A stretch of DNA of 64,000 nucleotides from Hyphomicrobiales bacterium (GCA_009377755.1 WHTM01000011.1:1-64000); one strand, 5' to 3'. Numbered from the stretch's first letter, positions 16,608 through 28,213 are shown. Made by a program: numbers and translations. Notes: a model not told the origin generated them from the letters alone.

Positions 16608-17927
16608 GTGAGCCCAGGCGACATTCGCGATCGGTTGGCGCGCATTCTTGGCAGCATGATCGAGGCGCGCGTCGTGCTCATCGCCGCCGGCGTGGTGCTG
16701 ACGGCCTTCACCGCCGCCGGAAAACTGTCCGTGTTGCAGGCGCTCGGCGGTTTCGCCGTGATGGTTGCAGCCGCGGTGATCGGCATGGCGCGCGGCGCGG
16801 AAAGGGGAGGGCAGGCGTCACCCGTGTCGCCACCGGCGTTGGTCGCCGGCGATCCGCTCTTGGAGACGGTCATCGCCGGAATCCCCGATCCGGTGGTCGC
16901 GCTCGACCGCGAAGGGCGGGTCCTGGCCTTGAACGCCACAGCGGGAAGCTTGTCGCCCGCCCTGCGCCGCGGCGATCCCGCGTCGATCGCGCTGCGGATG
17001 CCGGAACTGGTCGAGGCGATCCGCTCCGCCAACGCGACCGGCGAGCCGCAGCGTATCGAGTTTTCCGAGCGCGTTCCGGTGGACCGCTGGTACGAAGCCG
17101 TCGTGGCGCCGGTCGGTCGCAGCCGTGATGCGCAGTCGGGTTCGCGGGAGTTCCTGCTGGTCACCTTCCGCGACCTCACGCCGCTGCGGCAGGTGGAGGA
17201 GATGCGGGCCGACTTCGTCGCCAATGCCAGCCACGAGTTGCGCACGCCGCTCGCCGCGCTCTCCGGATTCATCGAGACGCTGCAGGGGCCGGCCCGCGAC
17301 GACCAGGCGGCGCAGCGGCGGTTCCTGCCGATCATGCACGCCCAGGCGGCCCGCATGGCGCGGCTGATCGACGACCTGCTGTCGCTTTCGCGGATCGAAC
17401 TCAACGCCCACAGGCGGCCGGGGACGCCGCTCGACGTCATGCCGCTGGTACGCCAGGTGGTCGATGGTCTGCAGACGCTAGCGCGCGACCGTGACGTCGC
17501 CATCAAGATCCAGGCGCCCGCGCAACCGCACCTCGTGCTGGGCGACCGCGACGAGCTTATCCGCGTGTTCGAGAACCTGATCGAGAACGCCCTCAAGTAC
17601 GGCGCCGCCGGCAAGCGCGTGGAAATCGTGGCCACGCCCGGAGAGATGCCGGACGGAATGTCGGAGTTGCGCATCGCGGTCCGTGATCATGGGCCGGGCA
17701 TTGCCCCCGAGCATCTGCCGCGGCTGACCGAGCGGTTCTATCGCGTCGATGTCGCCGAAAGCCGCGAACAGGGCGGCACCGGGCTGGGCCTCGCGCTGGT
17801 CAAGCATATCCTCAACCGTCACCGCGGCCGCCTCTCGATCGCCAGCACGCCCGGCGCCGGCGCAACGTTCACGGCGCATATCCCGCTCCTGACCGCCGAG
17901 GCCAAGCCGGCGAAAGGTCAAGCATAG
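16608..17927 (+). CDS. phoR: Phosphate regulon sensor histidine kinase PhoR
   Basis: Under phosphate limitation PhoR phosphorylates PhoB. From the GTG at 16608 the protein has 439 residues: two hydrophobic helices near the N-terminus (residues ~17-63), a PAS-like domain (~85-195), the dimerisation/phosphoacceptor domain with ASHELRTPLAALSGF (H209), and a catalytic ATPase domain with N box ENLIENALKYG, G1 DHGPGIAPEH and G2 GGTGLGLALVKHI. It heads the pst-pho block, separated from pstS by 500 bp. The GTG start is uncertain; an ATG at residue 17 (16656) would remove 16 polar residues. Confidence 0.9.
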   Translation: MSPGDIRDRLARILGSMIEARVVLIAAGVVLTAFTAAGKLSVLQALGGFAVMVAAAVIGMARGAERGGQASPVSPPALVAGDPLLETVIAGIPDPVVALDREGRVLALNATAGSLSPALRRGDPASIALRMPELVEAIRSANATGEPQRIEFSERVPVDRWYEAVVAPVGRSRDAQSGSREFLLVTFRDLTPLRQVEEMRADFVANASHELRTPLAALSGFIETLQGPARDDQAAQRRFLPIMHAQAARMARLIDDLLSLSRIELNAHRRPGTPLDVMPLVRQVVDGLQTLARDRDVAIKIQAPAQPHLVLGDRDELIRVFENLIENALKYGAAGKRVEIVATPGEMPDGMSELRIAVRDHGPGIAPEHLPRLTERFYRVDVAESREQGGTGLGLALVKHILNRHRGRLSIASTPGAGATFTAHIPLLTAEAKPAKGQA

Positions 17928-18283
17928 CCTGCCGGACCGCGGCGAACTGTCACCGAACGCTCATAGAACGGTGATCTCCGGGGTCTATGACACGCCTTGC
18001 CGCGTCGGGTGTCCGCCCGCGACAATCCCGGCGATGGCTTGTATCGGAGTGCGTCAGACAATTCGCGATTGCCTCGATCGGGTCGGAAGCTGGACCGGAC
18101 TTCTGTACCGCGTCGGTTCGGCTTCAGCCCCCGATGGAGAATGGCGCCGGCGGCCCGGTCAGTCCGATGGCATGGCCCTTATTGCGGTCGCGGCCGGACG
18201 CCAATCCCCATCCACAGGCCAAACCTGCAGAAAATTTGTCATCAAGTTCAATGGCTTGGCTGTGCTGTCCGCGGTCCTGGCCA
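17928..18283. other. phoR-pstS spacer, part without clear gene
   Basis: No convincing gene lies here. At 17947-17964 there is a partial Pho-box-like pair (CTGTCAC, four bases, CGCTCAT) just after phoR; it is weak compared with the site at 18284-18312. The small open frames present have codon use unlike the neighbours. Confidence 0.35.
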
Positions 18284-18312
18284 GTGTCATCCAACTGTCA
18301 CCGAGATGTCAT
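18284..18312 (+). promoter_or_regulatory. Triple Pho box upstream of pstS
   Basis: Three 7-bp repeats spaced by exactly four bases: GTGTCAT, CTGTCAC, ATGTCAT, matching the PhoB consensus CTGTCAT-N4-CTGTCAT in a head-to-tail series. It lies 115 bp before the pstS start. PhoB-phosphate binding here would activate pstSCAB-phoU-phoB under phosphate starvation. Confidence 0.85.
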
Positions 18313-18427
18313 AGTGGGTTTATCTACGCCACCTAATGAACGGGAGCCACGGGGCCGGTCTGACCCAATGAGCGTCAACGAAACGACCCCTTAAGTCGCC
18401 CAACCAACCGATGACAGGAGAGATCCC

Positions 18428-19480
18428 GTGAAATTCACCAAATACGCCAGCGCGCTTGCGCTCGCGGCAGGTGGCCTGCTTCTCGCCGGCCAGGCTGACG
18501 CCCGCGACCAGATCCGCATCGTCGGATCCTCCACCGTCTACCCCTTCACCACCACGGTCGCCGAGCAGTTCGGCAAGAGCTCCGGGATGAAGACCCCGGT
18601 TGTCGAATCGACCGGCACCGGCGGTGGCATGAAGCTGTTCTGCGCCGGAGCCGGCGAAGGGCATCCCGACGCCACGAACGCGTCGCGGCGCATGAAGAAG
18701 AGCGAATTCGAGCAGTGCCAGAAGAACGGCGTCAAGGACATCGTCGAGATCAATGTCGGCTTCGATGGCCTGACGGTCGCGCAATCGAAGCAGGGCACGC
18801 CCATCAAGCTCACACTGGACCAGCTTCTCCTGGCGGTCGCTAAGGAAGTGGTTGGTCCGGGAGGCAAGCTTGTTCCCAATCCGAATAGGAACTGGTCCGA
18901 CATCGACAAGTCGCTGCCGAACGTCAAGATCGAGGTACTTGGCCCGCCGCCGACCTCCGGCACGCGTGATTCGTTCCACGAACTGCTGTTGGAAAAAGGT
19001 GCCGAGCAGATTCCGGCTCTCGCGGCGCTCAAGAAGTCCGACAGCAAGGCCTTCGATCGTGTGTGGAAGACCCTGCGCGAAGACGGCGGCTATGTCGAGG
19101 CCGGCGAAAACGACAACGTAATCGTCGCCAAACTCGAGGCGAACAAGAACGCCTTCGGGGTGTTCGGCTATTCCTTCCTCGAGGAGAACACCGCAAAGCT
19201 GCGCGGCGTTCCGCTCAACGGCGTCGTCCCCGATTTCGATGAGATCACCTCAGGCAAGTATCCGGGCGCCCGCCGCATGTACGTCTACATCAAGAAGCAA
19301 CACATCGGCCTCGTCCCCGGTCTCGACAAGTTCGCGGCCGAGTACGTGTCGACGAAGGCGCTGGGTGAGGACGGCTATCTGGCCAAGAAGGGCCTCGTCA
19401 CCCTGCCCAAGAACGAGCTCGAAGGGGTTCGCAAGAGCACACTCGGCCTCACGCCGATGAGCCCTGCTCCGCTGTCGTAA
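18428..19480 (+). CDS. pstS: Phosphate ABC transporter substrate-binding protein PstS
   Basis: PstS is the periplasmic phosphate-binding protein feeding the PstCAB importer. It has 350 residues with a signal peptide (ALALAAGGLLLAGQADA), then IRIVGSSTVYPFTTTVAEQF and ESTGTGGGMKLFC, and the phosphate-contact loop PPTSGTRDSFHELLLE. The start has AGGAG upstream. It is the first gene of a six-gene cluster and follows the triple Pho box. A GC-rich hairpin after its stop probably separates its high expression from pstC. Confidence 0.95.
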   Translation: MKFTKYASALALAAGGLLLAGQADARDQIRIVGSSTVYPFTTTVAEQFGKSSGMKTPVVESTGTGGGMKLFCAGAGEGHPDATNASRRMKKSEFEQCQKNGVKDIVEINVGFDGLTVAQSKQGTPIKLTLDQLLLAVAKEVVGPGGKLVPNPNRNWSDIDKSLPNVKIEVLGPPPTSGTRDSFHELLLEKGAEQIPALAALKKSDSKAFDRVWKTLREDGGYVEAGENDNVIVAKLEANKNAFGVFGYSFLEENTAKLRGVPLNGVVPDFDEITSGKYPGARRMYVYIKKQHIGLVPGLDKFAAEYVSTKALGEDGYLAKKGLVTLPKNELEGVRKSTLGLTPMSPAPLS

Positions 19481-19494
19481 GGGAGCAACGAACA

Positions 19495-19521
19495 GGCGGT
19501 CGCGCCACACGCGCGGCCGCC
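19495..19521 (+). other. Intercistronic hairpin pstS-pstC
   Basis: The arms GGCGGTCGCGC and GCGCGGCCGCC form an 11-bp stem (one G-U pair) with a 5-base loop, 14 bp after the pstS stop and without a T-run. Such hairpins between a binding-protein gene and its permease genes typically stabilise the upstream mRNA or partly terminate transcription. Confidence 0.6.
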
Positions 19522-19583
19522 GCTTGATGCGTGAAACAGTTCAGCTTGGCCATTGCTCGAATGCGCAGATGTGAGTCGAGACC

Positions 19584-20951
19584 ATGAATTTGATTTTTCT
19601 CGCCGGTCTCGCCTTGCTGGTCGCCGTTGGCTTCCTGTTCGGGCGTTCGCGTGCGAACGTCGCGGCACAGTCCGAGGCAATGCACTCCCGCCCCGTCTAT
19701 CACGGGGCCTTTGTCGCCATCGCCGTCCTGGTTCCAATGGTGCTTGTCCTCGCACTTGGTGTGCCGGCCGGCAATCACATCGTCGAGACACAGGCGCTTG
19801 GAGGCTTCGCACCTTCCCTCGTTGACGACAGCCTCAAGCGCTCGGCGCTTCTTCGCGACATCATTGCCGTGGTCAATGGCCAGTATTCGGGAAACCCGAC
19901 ACCTGCCTTGCAGCGGGCGGCAGACACTTACGCGTCGATGCGAGCATTCGCGAACACCCTTGTCCTCGGCACGGGGCTCGTGTTCGGCCTCCTCGGTCTC
20001 GCCTATGGTCTGCGGGCGGTTTCCGTTCGGTTCCGCGCACGCACTCAGGTCGAGCGGTTCGTCAAAGTCGTTCTGGCTGTCGCGGCCTCTGTCGCAGTGC
20101 TCACGACCATCGGCATTGTCTTCTCCGTGCTGTTCGAGACCGTGCGGTTCTTCGAGCGGGTGTCCCCGCTCGAATTCCTGTTCGGCCTGCATTGGAGCCC
20201 GCAGACCGCGATCCGTGCCGATCAAGCAGGCTCATCCGGCGCTTTCGGGATCGTCCCGCTGGTCACCGGCACGCTGCTGATTACCACGATTGCCATGCTG
20301 ATTGCCGGGCCCATCGGGCTGTTCGCGGCGATCTATCTGGCGGAGTACGCAACGCCGCGCTTCCGTAGCTGGGCGAAGCCGATTCTCGAAATCCTCGCCG
20401 GCATTCCCACGGTGGTGCTGGGATTCTTCGCCGCCTTGAGCCTGGCGCCTTGGCTGCGCGAATCCGGGGGGATACTCGGTCTCGATGTCGCCTCGGAAAG
20501 CGCACTGGCGGCCGGCGTCGTCATGGGAATGATGGTCATCCCCTTCGTCTCCTCGCTGTCCGACGACGTGATCAATGCGGTGCCGCAGTCCTTGCGCGAC
20601 GGCTCATACGCCATGGGTGCGACAAAGTCCGAAACCGTCAAGAAGGTCGTGCTGCCTGCGGCTTTCGCCGGCATCGTCTCGGCTTTCATGCTGGCGATCA
20701 GCCGGGCCGTAGGCGAGACCATGATTGTCGTCATGGCTGCGGGGCTTGCCGCCAATCTCACCTTCAATCCGCTCGAAGCCGTCACGACCTTCACCGTGCA
20801 GATCAAGACCATCCTGGTCGGCGATCAGGAGTTCGACAGCGCCAAGACGCTGTCCGCCTTCGCGCTCGGCTTCGTCCTGTTCTTCTTCACCTTGACCCTC
20901 AACGTCATCGCGCTGCAGATCGTCAAGCGCTATCGGGAGCAGTATGACTGA
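19584..20951 (+). CDS. pstC: Phosphate ABC transporter permease PstC
   Basis: PstC is an inner-membrane permease of the PstSCAB complex. It has 455 residues, longer than the ~320 of Escherichia coli because of an extra N-terminal membrane and periplasmic region (residues ~1-200, the PstC_N type common in Alphaproteobacteria). The C-terminal half carries the binding-protein-dependent permease signature with the EAA loop (PQSLRDGSYAMGATKSETVKK). Its end overlaps the start of pstA by eight bases, indicating coupled translation. Confidence 0.93.
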   Translation: MNLIFLAGLALLVAVGFLFGRSRANVAAQSEAMHSRPVYHGAFVAIAVLVPMVLVLALGVPAGNHIVETQALGGFAPSLVDDSLKRSALLRDIIAVVNGQYSGNPTPALQRAADTYASMRAFANTLVLGTGLVFGLLGLAYGLRAVSVRFRARTQVERFVKVVLAVAASVAVLTTIGIVFSVLFETVRFFERVSPLEFLFGLHWSPQTAIRADQAGSSGAFGIVPLVTGTLLITTIAMLIAGPIGLFAAIYLAEYATPRFRSWAKPILEILAGIPTVVLGFFAALSLAPWLRESGGILGLDVASESALAAGVVMGMMVIPFVSSLSDDVINAVPQSLRDGSYAMGATKSETVKKVVLPAAFAGIVSAFMLAISRAVGETMIVVMAAGLAANLTFNPLEAVTTFTVQIKTILVGDQEFDSAKTLSAFALGFVLFFFTLTLNVIALQIVKRYREQYD

Positions 20952-22764
20952 CGCCGCCCTGCCCGCTCTGCGCAGCCTCGATCTCGTCTCCGACGCCGCC
21001 AAGGCGCGCGTGCGCGCCCGCTACCGTGCCGAGGCGCGTTTCAAGCTGTATGGTCTCACCGCCATCGGCCTGACGGCTTTGTTCTTGGTCGTTGTGCTCT
21101 CGGACATCGTGATCAAGGGGTTGCCGGCGTTCACGCAACACCGGTTGCTGATCGACGTGACGGTCGATCCGGCCGAGATCGATCCGCAGCGGACGCGGGA
21201 TCCCGCGGTCGTTCGCGCCGGCGATTTCCAGGCGCTGACCCGCGCTGCCTTGCGGGCGCAATTCCCCGAGGTGCGGGATCGTACCGGGCGCCGCCAGCTC
21301 GACGGTATTCTCTCGTCCGGCGCACCCGATCTGCTGCGCGACCGGGTGGTCGAAGACCCCGCCCTGATCGGCCAGACCGTCAAGGTGCCGCTGCTGCTGT
21401 CCGACGATACGGACCTCTATTTCAAGGATGGTACTCGCATCGAGCGCCGCCCAAGCCGCGGCATCGCCACGCCCAGCGGCACGACCGGCGAGGTCACGAT
21501 TCAGAGCACATCGAACGACTTTGCGCCCAATCTGGTGACCATCAAGCAGGCATTGTCGGTCAGGGCGCGGAACGAGCGCCGGGAGGCCGAGCGCTTCCGG
21601 GACTTCGTTCGCGAGGCCGAAGTGCGCAAGACCACCCTCGAGCGTACGCTCGCGCTGGCGCCGTCCTCGGCCCAGGTCCAGGCCGATCTCGCAGCGATCA
21701 CAAAGGATATCGAGAGCTACGCGCAAAGGGTCCAGGAACTGACCGATCAGGCCGCCGCATTGCAGGCCCGGTTCGACACCCCGGCAAACGAGGAGCCCCT
21801 CGACGAGACGCTGCCGAGCCTGCTGGTCGCGATCAATGGCGGGATGGTCAGGGTCGCCCAGCTTGGCAACGCGAAGGTCACCGGCACCGTGCTGTTGCCG
21901 CTGCAGTCGACGGCCGATGCGGCTCCCGGCAATTGGCAGATCGTGAGCTATATGACGCCGGAGGCAAATCGCCGCGTCAGCGACCGCGAGGTGACGTGGC
22001 TCGAGCGGTTGAAGGAACGGGCTCTGGTCGAGCGCGTCTTCAACTGGGCGTTCTTCACCTCAGGCGATAGCCGCGAGCCGGAGCTTGCCGGTATCCGTGG
22101 CGCGCTGATCGGCTCGGCGCTGACTCTGCTGGTGACGCTGGTGCTTTGCCTCCCGATCGGGGTGGCGGCGGCGATCTACCTGGAAGAATTCGCCCCGAAG
22201 AACTGGCTGACCGAGATCATCGAGGTCAACATCAACAACCTTGCGGCCGTGCCGTCGATCGTGTTCGGCCTGCTCGGGCTTGCCATGTTCCTCAACTTCT
22301 TCGCCCTGCCGCGGTCGGCGCCCTTGGTTGGCGGACTGGTGCTGGCGCTGCTGGTGCTGCCGACCATCATCATTGCGTCCCGAGCGGCATTCAAGGCGGT
22401 CCCGCCGTCGATCAAGGAGGCGGCCCTTGGCGTCGGCGCCTCGCACCAGCAGGCGATCTTCCATCACGTCTTGCCGCTCGCGATGCCCGGAGTCATGACC
22501 GGCACCATCATCGGCATGGCGCATGCATTGGGTGAAACCGCGCCGCTCCTGATGATTGGCATGGTGGCCTTCATCGTCGAGGTGCCGTCCGGTATCACCG
22601 ACGCCGCGACCGTGCTGCCGGTACAGATCTATCTCTGGTCCGACCTGCCGGAGATTGCCTTCCAGTCCAAGACGGCTGCCGCGATCATGGTGCTGCTGGT
22701 GTTCTTGTTCGTCATGAACGGCGCCGCAATTTTCCTGCGCAGGCGCTTCGAGCGGCGCTGGTAA
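20944..22764 (+). CDS. pstA: Phosphate ABC transporter permease PstA, extended form
   Basis: This is the second permease of PstSCAB. It has 606 residues against about 290 in E. coli and, from memory, ~400-450 in relatives with a DUF3333 domain. After one helix (~34-55) comes a large periplasmic region; residues about 205-280 are predicted by eye as a coiled coil ([20 protein letters not shown] and [20 protein letters not shown]). The permease domain occupies ~384-606 with the EAA loop ([20 protein letters not shown]). It overlaps pstC by eight bases and is followed by pstB after 20 bp. Confidence 0.92.
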   Translation: MTDAALPALRSLDLVSDAAKARVRARYRAEARFKLYGLTAIGLTALFLVVVLSDIVIKGLPAFTQHRLLIDVTVDPAEIDPQRTRDPAVVRAGDFQALTRAALRAQFPEVRDRTGRRQLDGILSSGAPDLLRDRVVEDPALIGQTVKVPLLLSDDTDLYFKDGTRIERRPSRGIATPSGTTGEVTIQSTSNDFAPNLVTIKQALSVRARNERREAERFRDFVREAEVRKTTLERTLALAPSSAQVQADLAAITKDIESYAQRVQELTDQAAALQARFDTPANEEPLDETLPSLLVAINGGMVRVAQLGNAKVTGTVLLPLQSTADAAPGNWQIVSYMTPEANRRVSDREVTWLERLKERALVERVFNWAFFTSGDSREPELAGIRGALIGSALTLLVTLVLCLPIGVAAAIYLEEFAPKNWLTEIIEVNINNLAAVPSIVFGLLGLAMFLNFFALPRSAPLVGGLVLALLVLPTIIIASRAAFKAVPPSIKEAALGVGASHQQAIFHHVLPLAMPGVMTGTIIGMAHALGETAPLLMIGMVAFIVEVPSGITDAATVLPVQIYLWSDLPEIAFQSKTAAAIMVLLVFLFVMNGAAIFLRRRFERRW

Positions 22765-22784
22765 GCGCAAGGGGAGAGTACCGG

Positions 22785-23624
<840 letters not shown>

Positions 23625-23664
23625 CCGTCACGGCCGCGAGGACCTGCCGGCAAGGACAACGCCA

Positions 23665-24378
23665 ATGCCCGACCATATCGCCAAGGCTTACGACGCCGAT
23701 CTTGAAGAGCTCACGCGCCGCGTCGCCGAGATGGGTGGCCTTGCGGAGAAGCAGCTTGCCGACGCGGTCGACGCTCTGGTCAAACGGGACACCGCCCGCG
23801 CCCAGCGCGTGATCACGTCCGATGATGCGATCGATGTCCTGCAGCGGGAAATCGAAGAGAAGGCGATCCTGACGATCGCCCGGCGGCAGCCGATGGCGAA
23901 CGATCTACGCGAGATCGTCAGCGCACTGCGCGTCGCCAATGACCTCGAGCGGATCGGCGATCTCGCCAAGAACATCGGCAAGCGGGTGCTGGCGCTGCCC
24001 GACGATTTCTATCCGCAGAAGCTGATCCGCGGCGTCGAGCACATGTCGTCCATGGTGCTGTCGCAGCTCAAGCAGGTGCTCGATGCCTATGCCGGACGCA
24101 ATCTTGGCAAGGCGCTCGCGGTCTGGAACGGCGACGAGCAGATCGATGCCATGTGCACGTCCCTGTTCCGCGAATTGCTGACCTACATGATGGAAGATCC
24201 GCGCCACATCACGTTCTGCATTCACCTGATGTTCTGTGCCAAGAATATCGAGCGCATGGGTGATCACGCGACCAACATTGCCGAGACGGTCTATTACATG
24301 ATCGAGGGCCGGACGATCGTCGACCAGCGTCCCAAGGGCGATGACACCACCGCCTTCGCGACCGTCGCGCGCGGCTGA
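23665..24378 (+). CDS. phoU: Phosphate signalling protein PhoU
   Basis: PhoU connects the Pst transporter with PhoR and represses the regulon when phosphate is plentiful. The 237-residue all-helical protein contains two PhoU repeats, with the metal-binding motif seen as LRVANDLERIGDLAKNIGKR in the first and FCAKNIERMGDHATNIAE in the second. The frame is open further upstream into pstB but the true start is the ATG at 23665, 40 bp after the pstB stop. It is followed by phoB after 17 bp. Confidence 0.95.
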   Translation: MPDHIAKAYDADLEELTRRVAEMGGLAEKQLADAVDALVKRDTARAQRVITSDDAIDVLQREIEEKAILTIARRQPMANDLREIVSALRVANDLERIGDLAKNIGKRVLALPDDFYPQKLIRGVEHMSSMVLSQLKQVLDAYAGRNLGKALAVWNGDEQIDAMCTSLFRELLTYMMEDPRHITFCIHLMFCAKNIERMGDHATNIAETVYYMIEGRTIVDQRPKGDDTTAFATVARG

Positions 24379-24395
24379 ACGGAGGGCCAAGCGGG

Positions 24396-25097
24396 ATGGG
24401 CGCGCGCATCCTGATCGTCGAGGACGAGGAGGCCCTGACGCTGCTCCTGCGCTACAACCTCGAAGCCGAGGGCTACGAGGTCGGGGCTGTGGCGCGCGGT
24501 GACGATGCGGATTCTCGTCTGAAGGAGGACGTGCCGGACCTCGTCATCCTCGACTGGATGCTGCCGGGGCTGTCCGGCATCGAGATCTGCCGGAGGTTGC
24601 GTGCCCGTGCGGAAACGCGGACGCTGCCGATCATCATGTTGACCGCCCGCGGCGAGGAGAGCGAGCGCATCCGCGGGCTTGGCACCGGCGCCGACGACTA
24701 CATCGTCAAGCCGTTTTCGGTGCCGGAACTCGTGGCCCGCGTCGGCGCGTTGTTGCGGCGGGCGAGCCCCGAGCGCATGGCCAACCAGTTGAACTACGGC
24801 GACATCGAGCTCGACCGCGAGAAGAAGCGGGTCTCGCGCGCCGGGCGGCCGATCGAGCTCGGGCCGACCGAATTCCGCCTGCTCGAGTTCCTGCTGGAGC
24901 GCCCTGGCCGCGTATTTTCGCGGGCACAACTGCTCGACGGCGTCTGGGGAAGCGACGTCTACATCGATGACCGCACCGTCGATGTGCATGTCGGCCGGCT
25001 GCGCAAGGCGCTTAACCACGGCAGTGCCGCCGATCCGATCCGCACAGTGCGCGGCAGCGGGTACGCCCTCGACGATCGGTTCGGCCGGACGGCGTGA
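24396..25097 (+). CDS. phoB: Phosphate regulon response regulator PhoB
   Basis: PhoB is the DNA-binding activator of the Pho regulon. The 233-residue protein has a receiver domain with acidic pocket D10-E11, phosphoacceptor D53 in VILDWMLPG, and the switch lysine in DYIVKPFSVPEL, followed by an OmpR-type winged helix (residues ~130-230) with IELGPTEFRLLEFLLERPGR and TVDVHVGRLRKAL. GGAGG precedes the start. It closes the pst operon and should bind the Pho box at 18284-18312. Confidence 0.96.
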   Translation: MGARILIVEDEEALTLLLRYNLEAEGYEVGAVARGDDADSRLKEDVPDLVILDWMLPGLSGIEICRRLRARAETRTLPIIMLTARGEESERIRGLGTGADDYIVKPFSVPELVARVGALLRRASPERMANQLNYGDIELDREKKRVSRAGRPIELGPTEFRLLEFLLERPGRVFSRAQLLDGVWGSDVYIDDRTVDVHVGRLRKALNHGSAADPIRTVRGSGYALDDRFGRTA

Positions 25098-25128
25098 TCC
25101 GCGGCTCGGTTCGAAGCGGCGACCGACG

Positions 25129-25629
25129 CTACCCGCGGAGCGGCCGCCGGTCGCGGCGCCGTTCGCCGGGCGGCTGGTAGGCGATGCGCGAGTGATAGTG
25201 GCAATACGGCAGGCCGGGCAGGGAATTACCGCCGCAAAAGAAGAATTCCGGCGTGCCGGGATCGCCGATCGGCCAGCGGCAGGTGGCCTCCGACAGCTCC
25301 AGGAGGGTGCGCCGCTGCCCGATCGGGATGATGTTTTCGATCAGCTCCGGCTCCGGGTCGAAATCGTAGTCGAAGGCGTGCGCCAGCGCGGTGTTGCCCC
25401 GCATCGACGGACGCGGCATCCGTAGCATCTGCGAGGTGGAGCGGGGCTTGCGCGGGCGGCTCGCCGACGAGGACGGATTCTTGGCGCGTCCCGACAGTCC
25501 GAGCCGGTGCACCTTGCCGATTACCGCATTGCGCGTGACGGAGCCCAGCTCGGCGGCAATCTGGCTGGCTGAAAGGCCATCCGCCCAAAGCTTTTTCAGG
25601 AGCTCTACCCGCTCGTCGGTCCAGCTCAT
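25129..25629 (-). CDS. gcrA: GcrA-type cell cycle regulator
   Basis: GcrA is a sigma70 cofactor of Alphaproteobacteria that acts at promoters methylated by CcrM at GANTC. The 166-residue protein begins with the defining helix-turn-helix WTDERVELLKKLWADGLSAS followed by QIAAELGSVTRNAVIGKVHR, has a basic linker, and ends with the sigma-binding domain containing LLELSEATCRWPIGDPG and the CHYHSRIAYQP tail. The ATG at 25629 has GAGGAGG upstream. It converges with phoB (31 bp between stops). Confidence 0.95.
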   Translation of the reverse strand: MSWTDERVELLKKLWADGLSASQIAAELGSVTRNAVIGKVHRLGLSGRAKNPSSSASRPRKPRSTSQMLRMPRPSMRGNTALAHAFDYDFDPEPELIENIIPIGQRRTLLELSEATCRWPIGDPGTPEFFFCGGNSLPGLPYCHYHSRIAYQPPGERRRDRRPLRG

Positions 25630-25919
25630 GAATCCCTCCTCGTTTTCCGCGGAGGCCGGCAAGCCGCCGACGGAATCCACTCAAGTCGTCCGGACGCCCG
25701 GTCAGGGCCGCCCGTTCGCCGCTGCGCTCGTTAAGCTCTGGAAACTGTCCGCCGCACGATATGTCGTACTTGACAAGACAAAGGCTACAATATGGAGCGA
25801 CTCAGGTGCAAGAGTCGGCCGAATCAAGTCCACATGTTCCTGGGGAGATTTCCAGCGTTTTCCAGTTATTTCTGCGCCGATTCGGGTTTTGGCCACATGA
25901 GTCGGACGGTCCCGTGCTG

Positions 25920-25947
25920 TTGACACGCATAGGTGTCGCAATAGAAT
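25920..25947 (+). promoter_or_regulatory. Sigma70-type promoter upstream of argD
   Basis: TTGACA, 16 bases, TAGAAT: close to the housekeeping consensus, ending 96 bp before the argD start. The rest of 25630-25919, upstream of gcrA on the other strand, shows no gene. Confidence 0.6.
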
Positions 25948-25957
25948 GTTTATCTCG

Positions 25958-25991
25958 TGCCGCCCGCCGAGGCGGCATGTTGCATTTTTTT
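25958..25991 (+). terminator. Hairpin plus T-run in the argD leader (possible attenuator)
   Basis: TGCCGCC and GGCGGCA form a 7-bp stem with a 6-base loop, followed seven bases later by seven T residues. A second palindrome with five or more G-C pairs around GGTACC follows at 25992-26005. Both lie between the promoter and the argD start, so they would be in the mRNA leader. Confidence 0.45.
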
Positions 25992-26043
25992 GGGGGGGTA
26001 CCCCCGGTTTTGGGGCATTTGAACACCTTGAGCGAGCCGGACC

Positions 26044-27248
<1,205 letters not shown>

Positions 27249-27252
<4 letters not shown>

Positions 27253-28172
27253 CGGCGAACGGCATCCGGCACTTCCTCGATCTCACGGAAATCCCGGCAC
27301 CGGAACTGCGCGGGATGATCGAGGCGAGCCGCAGCATGAAGCAGCGCCGCAGCAACGGCGGCGCCACGCCGCTCGGCGGCAAGACGCTTGCGATGATCTT
27401 CGAGCGCCCGTCGACACGCACCCGCGTATCGTTCGACGTCGCCATGCAGCAGCTCGGGGGGCGCACCATCGTGCTCACCGGCCAGGAGATGCAGCTCGGG
27501 CGCGGCGAGACGATCGCCGACACCGCCCGTGTGATGTCGCGCTACGTCGACGCGATCATGATCCGCATCCTCGATCACCGTGCCCTTGCCGAACTGGCGC
27601 GGCATGCCACGGTGCCGGTGATCAACGGGCTGACGCGGCTGTCGCACCCCTGCCAGGTCATGGCGGACGTGATGACATTCGAAGAGCACAAGGGACCGAT
27701 CAGAGGGCGCACCGTCGCCTGGACCGGCGACGCCAACAACGTCCTGGCATCGTGGATGCACGCCGCGCAACGGTTTGAGTTCCGGCTGCGCGTTGCGACC
27801 CCTCCGGAACTCGCGCCGAAGAAGCAACTGGCCGATTGGGTCAAGCGGTCCGGAGCGGCGATCGAGCTCGGCCACGATCCGGAAAAGGTGGTCAAGAGCG
27901 CCGACTGCGTGGTCACCGATACCTGGGTCTCGATGGGCGACCGGGATTCCGGGCGGCGTCACAATCTGCTCACCCGCTATCAGGTGAATTCGCGGCTGAT
28001 GGGCCTCGCCAAGCCGGACGCTGTGTTCATGCACTGCCTTCCGGCCCATCGCGGCGAGGAGGTCACCGACGAAGTGATCGATGGGCCTCAATCCGTGGTG
28101 CTGGACGAGGCGGAAAATCGCCTGCACGCGCAAAAGGGCATTCTGACCTGGTGCCTGCACGCTCGAGCATGA
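27249..28172 (+). CDS. argF: Ornithine carbamoyltransferase
   Basis: ArgF makes citrulline from ornithine and carbamoyl phosphate. The 307-residue protein carries the carbamoyl-phosphate motif [13 protein letters not shown], the [19 protein letters not shown] and [14 protein letters not shown] segments, DTWVSMGD, and the catalytic cysteine in [17 protein letters not shown]. The TGA stop falls inside a repeat element (28165-28213), so the last two or three residues are encoded by the repeat. Confidence 0.96.
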
Positions 28173-28213
28173 TCCCGAAAAATGGGAGCCGGCTTTCGGA
28201 AAAGATCATGCTC
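28165..28213. repeat. GCATGATC-ended inverted repeat at the argF stop
   Basis: The arms GAGCATGATCCCGAAAA and TTTCGGAAAAGATCATGCTC surround a short centre GGGAGCCGG. The same element is at 37791-37836 and a decayed one at 16429-16505. It supplies the argF stop codon (ATGATC contains TGA). Confidence 0.85.

Noticed and set aside
17971-18336. 121-codon open frame between phoR and pstS
   Set aside because: It overlaps the Pho box, lacks a ribosome binding site and has codon use unlike neighbouring genes.
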